DNA of 64,000 nt from Exobasidium rhododendri (Eukaryota; Basidiomycota; Exobasidiomycetes; Exobasidiales; Exobasidiaceae). Numbering within the stretch: position 1 is the first letter of the stretch; every line of letters starts with the position of its first letter. Where the stretch lies: positions 1,798,001-1,862,000 of the forward strand of contig CP110630.1 of NCBI GenBank assembly GCA_026210745.1, given 5' to 3'. The position numbers were made by a program, and so were the translations under genes. Below, in pieces: positions 25,127 through 34,235 of the stretch. The notes under the pieces were generated by a model. It did not search any database. It worked only from the letters and a program-made list of their open reading frames with translations, and had not been told where the DNA came from.

Positions 25127-25258
25127 TTCGACTGCTCATGTACCATACCTCAAAATAGAGATACTCTAAGACGACAGTGCGATGCAAGAGCTAGTATACA
25201 TGAATCTTCCTATGTGAAGATATATTGTGCGCTTCGTGTTGTACACCCTCGAATTAGC

Positions 25259-26157
25259 CTACACAGCTGCCTTCCCCACCTCCTCTTCGATGCCCATCGC
25301 CTTGAGATCTCGGACCATGTCCTCCAGCAAATCTACTTTGACTTGTTGTTCTGGCAGCAAAGCTTCTCCCGTATCACTTTGCCTTTCCTTCAGTGACTGT
25401 GTGGTCCGTATCTTCTTGCTCAACGATCTCACCCTCTTTGCGACATCTTCCTCGCTCTGTGGCGGCTTGACATACTTTCCTGTATCCTTCTCCTCTCCCT
25501 CTGCAGTTGTCGCCATCTCTTTGACAGGCTCGGAATCAACATCCTTCGCATTCATGCCAACCTCCTGCTCCCAGTCATCTGGCACTTCCACCATTTTCTT
25601 TGTCTGCTCTGCTGAGTCACCTCTCTTGGTACTTTCTCTACTCCTCCTGTCACCATAAGAAGCACCTTTATCTAATGAAGATGATCCTGTCCCCAGCGCC
25701 CTACTTCTCCACACTCCACTCTTGTTCACATTCTCCGCTGCCGCGTCTAAACCTGGCCCTCTCCTCCAACTTCTATCGCTTGACTTTGCATCGGCGGAAC
25801 CAGATGTAACTGTTGAGAGGCTTGCACCAGCAAACGCTCTTCGAGCTCCTTCGACTGAAGGTGATTCGTAGCCTGGGATCTTTGCTCTACCCTGCTGCCT
25901 CGCCTCTTCCTCAGCTCTGATCACTCTTGAAGGTCGGAACTTCCCAATATCCTCAGCTGGAGTGAAGCCAGGCTTGACCTTGCGTTCCTTGCGAATACTA
26001 TCAGATGAGCGAGGAGAGGGTCAGATAAGAAAAGGAGTCCTACTTCCTCCCTTTGACTTCTCGAACATCGCCTTCCTCACCTTCCATCGGCACGCCTGCT
26101 CTCGGGTATGATCCGTGTCCGTGTCTCTGGGTCGTCAATTATGCCAGCCAACGACAT
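25259..26157 (-). CDS. PYM: PYM / WIBG homologue (Partner of Y14-Mago)
   Basis: Exon-junction-complex disassembly factor that binds Mago-Y14 and the ribosome. Two exons, 26157-26081 and 25997-25259, give 271 aa. The N-terminal Mago-binding domain is clear: MSLAGIIDDPETRTRIIPES, RRADGSIRKERKVKPGFTP, then EDIGKF. The middle is Ser/Arg/Gly-rich and low-complexity. The C-terminal helix SLSKKIRTTQSLKERQSDTG and LLEDMVRDLKAMG corresponds to the conserved C-terminal PYM segment. Presence of PYM implies that this fungus keeps an exon-junction complex, as expected for an intron-containing basidiomycete and unlike budding yeasts. The start is fixed by the conserved N-terminus. Confidence 0.9.
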
Positions 26158-26599
26158 CTTACGCTCTTGTGTCTCTCAGAGGGGCTGTGAAAGATGACAG
26201 AGCAGCGGAACCGCAAGTTGAGCCAGGAACACTACTACGTGCGATGATACCGGTGCTGTAAGGAGGGGGCGTAGGAAGGTTTAACGATCGCACTTCCATT
26301 GTACGGATAGAGTACCTTAAATAAGGCGAAGGCGAAACGGCCAAGGTTCCTTTAGCGCGTTTTCCTACCCTGATCATTCTTTCTTCCTGCTTTGCTTCCT
26401 TCCTGGACGACTTGTCTCATTTGATAGTTGATCCTCCACGCTGCCTTCTTCGCCGATATAGCTTCGTACGCTTGCACACCGCACTCTTGATCTCCTCGAG
26501 AGTGAATCGTCGGCCTTCAAGAAAGCAACACGAGAGTCTTCATTCACTCTTCCTGCAAGCTCCTCGTCAAGAACATTAGCTAGTAAAGGGAAAAAAAGT

Positions 26600-26782
26600 A
26601 TGACAAACAAGGTGAAGAATCTGGGCGGACCTCAGCCTATCTTCCTGGGATTTACTGCTCTTATACTCGTAGCAGGAGGAAGTTATTTCTACACAAAGAA
26701 CAATAATGCAAAAAAGAAGAGAGTCTACCTCCAAAAGCAGATGGAGCTAGGAAGAAAGGCGACCTATCAAACAAGGGAATGA
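26600..26782 (+). CDS. Small single-pass membrane protein, unknown
   Basis: A 60-residue ORF with A at -3 before the ATG. The N-terminus is basic (MTNKVKNLGG), followed by one hydrophobic helix (residues 11-31, PIFLGFTALILVAGGSYFYT) and a basic C-terminal tail (NNAKKKRVYLQKQMELGRKA). This layout matches many small fungal mitochondrial inner-membrane or ER proteins. I do not recognise the family. A long CT-rich 5' flank (26360-26580) is compatible with a promoter and 5' UTR. A real gene is plausible, but the evidence is the ORF alone. Confidence 0.5.
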   Translation: MTNKVKNLGGPQPIFLGFTALILVAGGSYFYTKNNNAKKKRVYLQKQMELGRKATYQTRE

Positions 26783-26789
26783 ACAACAA

Positions 26790-26954
26790 TCAGGAAGCGG
26801 CCTCCCTTACTTCAGGAGCTGATGGTGAGGCTTTCGGTTTCCTCGTCGGGGGAACACGCATCATACAACCACCGGTCGAATCGATCTTGTCGACGATTTG
26901 CTGGAGGACTTCTTCCACAGTCTTCTCGAAGTAGAAGTTGGCAGACATCGTCAT
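26790..26954 (-). CDS. Possible small protein, 54 aa
   Basis: ORF on the minus strand beginning MTMSANFYFEKTVEEVLQQI and continuing VDKIDSTGGCMMRVPP, then a Lys/Pro/Ser-rich end. An in-frame stop lies two codons upstream, so the start is within this exon. The N-terminal half looks like an amphipathic helix. It ends 7 bp from the end of the convergent small membrane-protein ORF. Family unknown; the plus-strand frame here is also open, so this may be a chance ORF. Confidence 0.3.
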   Translation of the reverse strand: MTMSANFYFEKTVEEVLQQIVDKIDSTGGCMMRVPPTRKPKASPSAPEVREAAS

Positions 26955-27697
26955 GCATCACTTGCTGAAAGGGGCGGGATCACTAGCACCCTGTTCTCAC
27001 GTTCTCGAAGACATGGCGATCAAAGACTTGACAGTAGTTCATGACGTAACTCTCAATAAATCGAAATCTAGACGCCCTTTACTACCACAACCGAAGCTTC
27101 CCTCTACACGGGCAAAGATTACACCTCATCGTGATGGATGGTGTTTCGATTCGAGAATGGCAGAGGGGATCTACCGAGTGAGGCACTACCTAATTTCCGT
27201 TTAGACCGGGCAAATGGAGGACCGACGTCGCTACAAGACGCTGCTCGATAATTCTACATCCACTTTTCATGGACAAACATCGCTTAGAAAAAGATCAGGT
27301 TGCAGTAGTCCTGATCAATGGTATATATCCCTCGTGTCCTCTTCATCCGAGTCCCATGTCCCATGTATTGAAATGAGGCTATGAGCTGGAAAGAGGAATG
27401 ATCTGATGGTGACAAAATCACTGCATTTGTGCATCTGTAGGACTGTCTCCGTGAAAATCCATCCCCCTCTCCCCACGTTCAGACGTGACTGTAAGTTTAA
27501 GCGCGACATAAGACGGCTAGAGTGATGTAATCCAGGAAGACTGCTACTAGTCGGATACTCCCCCGCGACGACGACCAACCTTTGACGGCCTACTTGATTT
27601 TTTTTGGAACCCACCTTGATCTTGCGATCTCCTCTGGTAGACGCACCGGCCCAGTGGGTGGACAACAGGTGTTCGTGGAGGCTCAAGTCCAGATGTC
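26955..27697 (+). other. Intergenic, no supported gene
   Basis: About 740 bp ahead of the F-box-like gene. A minus-strand open frame (27315-27686) exists but shows no recognisable domain. The T-run at 27599-27606 is not preceded by any structured RNA I can identify. Confidence 0.35.
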
Positions 27698-29512
27698 ATG
27701 AGCTCGGAGGATGCAGCGAGCGCCAATCATCGTCTTCCGGTTGAATTGGTAGAGAGGATCCTCGTCTCGGCAGCAGATGATGATCGGCATTGTGCCTATG
27801 CTTTGGCATTCGTGTCGCGGAAAGTGTGTCGATGGACAGCAAAGGCACGACTGAACGCTGTAGCTCTTACCACCGTTCGACAGTTCTGTGCGTTCACAAT
27901 AGTGATGCTCGACCTGCCACCAGAGTGTGCCGACACGCATCTGCGTCTCATGACTCCGTACTACCCCAGTCTTGCGTCCTTGCTTTCTGATCATTGTAGC
28001 ACTGGGGGCGACTCGGCACATCATTCTGCCCTTTCGAAGTACAATGCCGAGTCGCAGGAAGATTCGCATCACTACATATCTTTTCCGCCAGACGGTCGTC
28101 CTCATACGCATGTTCGACACTTGCTCATTGATATAGTTGATTCAGACGAATCAGACAAAGGCGGCATGGAGGCGTGGGCGCAGATGTACCTGAAGGCTCT
28201 ACAGGTGCAAGGGCAAGAAGAGGGGAAAAAGATGGAGAACAACTACGTCCACGAAGTAAATAGGCTCGTTCCATTGAAAGTAGCATACAAGGACATGATT
28301 CATTTCCCCCTTCAATTTCTTCGGGGCTTGGAGTTCGACCTGGACCATCTCTCTGTGGGCCCTAATTGTAATCTCGTCATCGAGTATCTTCGTTGCTCTA
28401 GGATCAGAGAGATCACTGTTGTGCTGCATGAAGACTTTGCACCCCTTCACTTTATACTGGAGTCTGAATTGAAGTTCGGACCTGGCTACACATCGAAGCT
28501 GCACATCATTGCAGTGGACTCTGCGTCAAACCTGAGCGGTGTCGACCCTCCTTGGGAAGGATTGCATCGTCTGAAGGCCTTTGGACTTGATCAACTGCGA
28601 TACGACACAAGGAAATTCTCCTTTAAGCCGGCGGAAATATTTGCATCCCGGCTGAGATTGATGCTACAAGAAGTCACTCTCAAGACGAGTGAAGTAGGCA
28701 CGGCAACTACTAGTCTCGAGTCGGACTATCAGCACAATGGTCCTCGTCACGCAGCTCCTACGAGAGGCGCAGGCAGGTCTCTCAAGCATCAGAACAGATC
28801 TTCCCTGACACCGGTACAAGATATAAAGGACAACGCCTTTGCGACATTCCTCTGGAAGCGCATCTATGGAGAGTCCTCTCTAGACCTGTTACAATTTGCA
28901 TGGGAACCAATGGACCCGAGAGAAAAGAAGGCAGAAGATGTTCCTTGGCACACACGGTCACGTTTCGTTTCCGAGGTAACGGCTAGAGAAGATGTAGACG
29001 TCGCTCCGGGACACTCCACCAATGACACGGGAGGCTGGCCTAGGGAGAGGAGGGGTGCTTGGACGGAGCGTTCGGATCGTGACCTCGCACCAAGCTTTGC
29101 TGTCGAGCTCCGTGATGCTATCAACTCCCTCTACGGCTGGGATGCTCCAGATGTGGAAGCAGCCGCCAAGTTTTGTACTCGCAAGAGGATGATGCCACCA
29201 GAAGAACAGCATAACATTAGGAACATGGCGTTCAGTCCTGACAGAGCCGGTGACTACGTCGAGAAAATAAAGGACGGCATGCGAGAAGACGACAAAGGAA
29301 TGCTGCGTGTCTTTCAAGGCATTCTGCAGAAACGGTATCGGGATGAATTGGGGTTGAATGCAAACGAGCCCATTCAAGTCCCTGACTTGCAATTTGGTAC
29401 GAGAGCTCCTAGAAGCCTGATTCATCTGGGAGGCAAGGTCCCGTATGACATGGAGGATCGACTGGCTCTGTTTGAGGATCGAGCACGAGGTGGCAAAGGG
29501 TCCTGGCCGTAG
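27698..29512 (+). CDS. F-box-like protein
   Basis: Intronless ORF of 604 aa. Residues 12-50 (LPVELVERILVSAADDDRHC then ALAFVSRKVCRWT) fit an F-box-like helical motif: L-P-x-E-L-x-x-x-I-L and a later V-S-R/C-x-x-W. This would bind Skp1 in an SCF ubiquitin ligase. The rest lacks a recognisable WD40, Kelch or regular LRR repeat. It has the alternating hydrophobic segments (HVRHLLIDIVD, LQFLRGLEFDLDHLSV) usual for divergent fungal F-box proteins that scan with leucine-rich-like regions. Substrate cannot be predicted. Such genes are often lineage specific. Confidence 0.65.
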   Translation: MSSEDAASANHRLPVELVERILVSAADDDRHCAYALAFVSRKVCRWTAKARLNAVALTTVRQFCAFTIVMLDLPPECADTHLRLMTPYYPSLASLLSDHCSTGGDSAHHSALSKYNAESQEDSHHYISFPPDGRPHTHVRHLLIDIVDSDESDKGGMEAWAQMYLKALQVQGQEEGKKMENNYVHEVNRLVPLKVAYKDMIHFPLQFLRGLEFDLDHLSVGPNCNLVIEYLRCSRIREITVVLHEDFAPLHFILESELKFGPGYTSKLHIIAVDSASNLSGVDPPWEGLHRLKAFGLDQLRYDTRKFSFKPAEIFASRLRLMLQEVTLKTSEVGTATTSLESDYQHNGPRHAAPTRGAGRSLKHQNRSSLTPVQDIKDNAFATFLWKRIYGESSLDLLQFAWEPMDPREKKAEDVPWHTRSRFVSEVTAREDVDVAPGHSTNDTGGWPRERRGAWTERSDRDLAPSFAVELRDAINSLYGWDAPDVEAAAKFCTRKRMMPPEEQHNIRNMAFSPDRAGDYVEKIKDGMREDDKGMLRVFQGILQKRYRDELGLNANEPIQVPDLQFGTRAPRSLIHLGGKVPYDMEDRLALFEDRARGGKGSWP

Positions 29513-29861
29513 TAGAGTCTTTCGACCACCCATCAAGAAGTGCGTAGAGAGAAAATAGAGTCCTTGCCTAAACACTGTTGGAGGATCGATCGAGTGCGAG
29601 TCAATGAGATCTCGTAGTGTATGTATAGAATCAAAGAATGCACGACCGATGTCGTCATGGTGGAATGCCGTCTACTACGGTCCCACGTCATGCGATTGAC
29701 ATGCAACAACACACACAAATACTAATAATTGTACATTTGTATTACTCTGACGTACGCCGGTCAGTCCAATGGTATGTTGTGATAATGTGACATGGAGGAG
29801 AGAGGGAAAGGCGGGCAGGATGAGGAGAAGGGATCGGCCGCCCAACAGATGCCTTTCCCGC
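29513..29861 (+). other. Convergent 3' region
   Basis: 349 bp between the ends of the F-box-like gene and SEC2. Nothing beyond expected 3' UTR sequence is seen. Confidence 0.4.
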
Positions 29862-32642
29862 TTATTCGTCTTTCTTCTCGATCCCTACCCTCGCTGACCA
29901 CATGTCTGCTTTGTGTCGAAGGACCTCCAACCAAACTTTCTCCTCCCATGTAAGACGGGAGTCGCCTTTACTCGGCAGAAGCTTTCTAGGCTTGGGGCCA
30001 GCGTTCGTTTTGCTTTTCAATTGGCCTTTCACCGATCGACGAGGAGGAAGGACAGGCGGAGGAAGGGGTGATCCAACTCGCGAGATGTTCGAACGACTTG
30101 GCAGAGGTGGCAAGTGAATCTTCGAGTCGTCCTTCTGTTCTGATGTCGTGCCTTGCTCCACTTTCACCCTCACGTCCTTTCCTTCTTCTTCTCCTTCTTC
30201 TACTACTTCTTCCCCTTCCAAAAAGGCAATCTTCTCTTGCTTTGGACTCGATCCACCGCTCTGAGCATCGGCAAAACCATCTTCGTCATCGGTCAAGGGA
30301 TCTACATTCCCATCCTCTGTCTTCCCTTCTTCCCCTTTTTCTCCCTTTTCTTCTCGGTCAGCGACGATCGCCTGTCCCTCTTTCTCGATGCTGTCAGGGG
30401 GTGATTCGTTTGCCTTCTCTATCTCCGAAGCTGCTTTACCTTCCTGGACAGGGCTTAGAGTCTTCTCATCGGCGTCCAAGTTGACCTTCACAATTTCACT
30501 CTTCTCCCTCTCTGGTAGACGTGGCGATGAGATGCTCCTACTGGATATGTCCACTATCTTGCTAGACTCTTCATCGTCCCACGCCAACTTTCCCTCTAAG
30601 ACTACTGCTCTTTCTAGATGACGGATGTAGCCCCAGAAGTCGCAAGTCACTCTCAGTCTTTGCAGACAATAGTCTGGACACAGCAGGTATCTTGAATTGT
30701 TCGTCTCCGATACACGGAAGATGTGCGTAGGAATGGGCGGTAGTTGGGCTGCGAACAGATCTTCATCAACTGCCGATGACTGATTGTCGGTCTGTGCTGG
30801 ATGACTAGTAAAGCTTGAGGTAGACGGATTGGGGGATAGGGAAGGTCGTGGAGAGCTGCCCATGCTTCTCAAAGTGCTAAATAGACCAGAAGAGCTCTTC
30901 TTCGTTGTTAATGCAGGGGCAGTCTGATGTGATGAGTTATTTGACGTGTTGTGGAAGGACCCACTACCAATCGGCGGTGAGGTGGATTGATCACGGCCGA
31001 TCGAACTGGCCACAGCTCCAAAAGCCGCATTGCCAGCTGCACTGATCCACGTACTGCCCTCGTTTGCGTGCTGTGTAGCCCCAATTGGCATGGGTACGTT
31101 TACGACAATCTTCCCGCACATTGCGCATGCAGCAGGAGGGCTCCCTAATGCTCGATTTCGTACTTCACCTTCATCGTACTGTCCTCCACCGAAGACGGGC
31201 TCGATGAGCAAGTTGCCCTCTAGGATGGCCGTTTGCATCTGCCGCCTACTTAGCCAATTTAGTCCAGGGGCGAAATCTAGTCGTAAGCAAGGTTCGCAAT
31301 CCTCTTCGTTGATGCGCTTTAGGAAGGCCAAGGACGACATTTGAGAGGGCAGGTGTATCATTTGCTCAACGTTTGCTGGCAATGAGGGAAAGTCCTTGTG
31401 CCTTGCTACTCCTGCAGCGAGGAAGGGAGACAGTGAAGTCGTGCCAGTGTGTCCTAGCGGACTGGGGGCACCAGCAAGTTGGCTTGAACCTGAAAATACT
31501 CGGCCTTGAGCAGGCGCAGGTGAGTTGGTGCGTGAGATGATTGGAGAGGCTAGAACTCCGTTGATGTTACCGCTTGCTGCCCCAGGCACAGGGTAATTGA
31601 TGTAAGGTGCTAGTTGTGACCGAAGTCTCCGGAGGTGATTCAGGAAAGCTCGCAGCTCAGTATACGGCACTATGTCTAGCCTGACCCGCTCTTCTTGTAT
31701 GGGTAGTATCGAAGCGTTGCCCACGCTTCTCGGTATCGCTACCTGACCAGTCTGTCGAGTCTGGTCTTCCGTTACAGGCGCTGGTTGCTCCTTATGTGTC
31801 TGCTCCACTATGCCTTGCAATTCCGCCAATCGCTTCTGCTGTTGTTCCATAATCTCCTCGGTATTGCGAAGCCTTTCCTCCGTCGACTTGCTCTTTTCTT
31901 CAGCCCTTGCTCTCGCCAATCTTTCCACTGCAACCATCTTATTTGCCTCACTGAACAAGCTTGAACTCAATTCATCCAACTCTGATTCTATCTTCTCTTT
32001 GTCACTTATCGCTTTTCCTCTTTCCGCAGTCTCTTCAATCACCCTCTCCATCATTTTTTGCATCTCTGAGGACACATGTGCCTTCTCTACTAGCAAACCT
32101 GTGTTCAGTGCTGCTAGATGTTCTTGCCTTTCTTTCTCCAGTGATGCGACGTTTATCTGAAAGCCAGTCAGCTTCTCCTGGGTATCGGACAAGTCATCCT
32201 CCAAATCACTGATGCGCATAAACGAATTCACCAGCTTAGAGTTCAGTCCGGTCACTTGATTGACCAAGTCAGCGATCTGTGCTTGATATTCTGTGTCGTT
32301 GTGTGCTGGCTTGAGTGCGACGGGTGCTGCATATATGACAGAGTTCGCTTTCGAAGGGAAACTGCTCTGTGTCGGTGTATTGTCTTTCAGCTTCTCGCCC
32401 ACAGTCGTGACAATCTGGCTGGACCTCTTCGATGAGACTGTGGCCTCTATTCTCGAATCGGTAGACCCCCTACGACTGCTCCCTGCCTCACTGTCTGACT
32501 CGTTGCCGAGCAGATTCGTCTCGTCAGCTTCGTCGGCCAAAATGGCGTCAGGACTCGGCCTCGTCAAATGCGACGTTGGCAATTCTTCCTCCTCTTCCCT
32601 CTCTTTTCCTCCCGCTATCGAGCTAGTACCTGCAGAAGCCAT
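29862..32642 (-). CDS. SEC2: Sec2-type Rab guanine-nucleotide exchange factor
   Basis: Rab GEF that activates the Sec4/Rab8 GTPase on secretory vesicles. Intronless, 926 aa from the ATG at 32642; the open frame upstream begins with GTG. Residues of about 120-280 form a long coiled coil. It contains the diagnostic Sec2/Rabin8 GEF sequence ELSSSLFSEANKMVAVERLA at about 225-245. Downstream is a conserved module including FLKRINEEDCEPCLRLDFAP, LEGNLLIEPVFGG, CAMCGKIV and RVTCDFWGYIRHLE, seen in Sec2 proteins of filamentous fungi. The C-terminal third is acidic and Pro/Ser-rich and probably disordered, ending near WEEKVWLEVLRHKADMWSAR, probably a conserved tail helix. Confidence 0.9.
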   Translation of the reverse strand: MASAGTSSIAGGKEREEEEELPTSHLTRPSPDAILADEADETNLLGNESDSEAGSSRRGSTDSRIEATVSSKRSSQIVTTVGEKLKDNTPTQSSFPSKANSVIYAAPVALKPAHNDTEYQAQIADLVNQVTGLNSKLVNSFMRISDLEDDLSDTQEKLTGFQINVASLEKERQEHLAALNTGLLVEKAHVSSEMQKMMERVIEETAERGKAISDKEKIESELDELSSSLFSEANKMVAVERLARARAEEKSKSTEERLRNTEEIMEQQQKRLAELQGIVEQTHKEQPAPVTEDQTRQTGQVAIPRSVGNASILPIQEERVRLDIVPYTELRAFLNHLRRLRSQLAPYINYPVPGAASGNINGVLASPIISRTNSPAPAQGRVFSGSSQLAGAPSPLGHTGTTSLSPFLAAGVARHKDFPSLPANVEQMIHLPSQMSSLAFLKRINEEDCEPCLRLDFAPGLNWLSRRQMQTAILEGNLLIEPVFGGGQYDEGEVRNRALGSPPAACAMCGKIVVNVPMPIGATQHANEGSTWISAAGNAAFGAVASSIGRDQSTSPPIGSGSFHNTSNNSSHQTAPALTTKKSSSGLFSTLRSMGSSPRPSLSPNPSTSSFTSHPAQTDNQSSAVDEDLFAAQLPPIPTHIFRVSETNNSRYLLCPDYCLQRLRVTCDFWGYIRHLERAVVLEGKLAWDDEESSKIVDISSRSISSPRLPEREKSEIVKVNLDADEKTLSPVQEGKAASEIEKANESPPDSIEKEGQAIVADREEKGEKGEEGKTEDGNVDPLTDDEDGFADAQSGGSSPKQEKIAFLEGEEVVEEGEEEGKDVRVKVEQGTTSEQKDDSKIHLPPLPSRSNISRVGSPLPPPVLPPRRSVKGQLKSKTNAGPKPRKLLPSKGDSRLTWEEKVWLEVLRHKADMWSARVGIEKKDE

Positions 32643-33265
32643 CTTGGTCTGGCGTTGCCGTGTCGACACTCAGATGAAAGTAAAGCAAGCGAAGGAGTTT
32701 AGTTTGGCGGTCTCGATCACCTCTGCTCCAGTGCCACTTGATGCTTATTTCTCACTGATCGAAACAATCAAACACCTTTATCGCGAATGCCATAGAATCA
32801 CAACGCTCTGAGACACGTGGCGTGTCAATGCGGACAATGTGCACTGCTACCACCACTTTCCCCGCCCCATTTAGTGATGCCGAGGATACTAAGACTCATC
32901 ACTCGTCTTGGTCTCAACACTGAAAAAAAAATACAATGATGGCTGCTGCAACGACATCATCTTAGACTCAGATATTCGCCGTTCCTTGCGAGCTGGAGTC
33001 AGTGCCAAGAAGCGTTCCAGCCAGATCTCCCTACCGCTCATCACATTCTTCTTGATCAGCGTCAATCATTGATCAAGAAGAGAGCTTTTCGTTCTGGCAT
33101 TCCAATCTCTTTCACTTTCGTCAAGTGCGACTTGACGTGCGCTCCCTCCGGAGATGAAGAAATAAAGATGCCTGTGAAGATTCGAGTCATTTCCTTTACG
33201 ACCACAACATGCATAGTGGAAATGAGAAACGATGAATGTTGTCGTCGTCCTACAGGAAAATTCTA
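32643..33265 (+). other. Intergenic between SEC2 and the NDUFB11-like gene
   Basis: About 620 bp containing the SEC2 promoter (with CACGTG at 32814-32819 and CGTGTC repeats) and the 3' flank of the complex I gene. Open frames here carry no recognisable domain. Confidence 0.4.
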
Positions 33266-33866
33266 TCAAGCTCCGTTCGGGTGCCCTGAATTGGCACTGG
33301 GTTCATATTTCCATACACCCTCCTTTCCTTCCAAACTTTTCTTTGCCTCCTTCATGGCCCATGTTTGGATACTGTTAATATGATGTAGGGAGAACGACTG
33401 TATAAGCAGACTGACTAGCATCACCGTATCGCGCTACAGTCATCCTCCATCTCACGTAGTGTCTGGCTTGTATAGGATAAGTACTGTTCCAAGCGCCATC
33501 CCTCCAAACATGCCAAAGTACCATAAGTTCTCCCAATCTTCCTTTCCTCTCTTTACCCCTCCCTCGGGTCTCTTCAAATCAAGATCCACCAAAAAAGATA
33601 GGACAACATCAGCAGTGTATCTCTCTAAACCAGCATCCCGATTTTCTGCTCACATCTTCGCCGAATAATTTACCTGAAGGATAGGGGAGCCAGCAATGTG
33701 TCAGAGAATGCGAAAACCTTTCTCAAATTTCATAAGCCCGACATGACCCACCCGTTGGCTGATTGTAACCGCCCCCTCCCGAAGAGTACCTGATAGCAAT
33801 AGCTCGATTTACGGTCCTCTGTCGCAGCAAATGTCGGCCATTAGAGGCCAGTAAACTTGTGTTCAT
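33266..33866 (-). CDS. Complex I accessory subunit ESSS / NDUFB11 homologue
   Basis: Mitochondrial NADH:ubiquinone oxidoreductase membrane-arm accessory subunit. It is split so finely that no exon exceeds 120 bp. Exons 33866-33752, 33673-33654, 33571-33456 and 33371-33266 join in phase to 118 aa (357 nt including stop). The N-terminus MNTSLLASNGRHLLRQRTVN is an Arg/Ser-rich mitochondrial presequence. Then follow RYSSGGGGYNQPTG, KLFGED, RPEGGVKRGKEDWENLWYFG, the single membrane helix MFGGMALGTVLILY, KPDTTIQTWAMKEAKKSLEG and EGVWKYEP. The DWENLWYFGMFGG...YKPDT core is the family signature. All four introns... that is, all three introns, have GTGAG/GTGGG donors and AG acceptors. It is divergent from the tandem-PH gene (shared 369 bp upstream region). 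Confidence 0.85.
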
Positions 33867-34235
33867 GCTTTTGGCTCGGAAGTATGGAGTGATGGCTGAG
33901 GCAAAGCATGAACATCATCTTTCGTATCGCAATCAAGGCAAACAGACCGGTCTTTGAGCCACGTGTTTTTGATCCCGCGCACAGACGTCTTGATGTCTGT
34001 CCTTGCCAATAAGACGCGCAAATCATTGATGTTCACTAGTCCAAGATCTTCACCCGTACACATAATCGCAAGGCTTGACAAATTTTCGGATTTTACCTCA
34101 CTCTACTTCAAAGCGGACCTCGACAGACCTTACCGATTGGAATTGCGGATCGACCACTGGGACTTATTCCAGTGCACTCTATCAGCTTGGTGGGCTGTTC
34201 TCCACTGCACTGTTGCGTCCATCTGAGTGTTCAGC

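Noticed and set aside
27315-27686. Minus-strand ORF of 123 codons with a basic stretch
   Set aside because: No recognisable domain or conserved spacing; it overlaps the likely F-box gene promoter.
33863-34081. Minus-strand 72-codon ORF upstream of the complex I gene
   Set aside because: It overlaps the start of the NDUFB11-like gene in a different frame and shows no family signature; probably chance.
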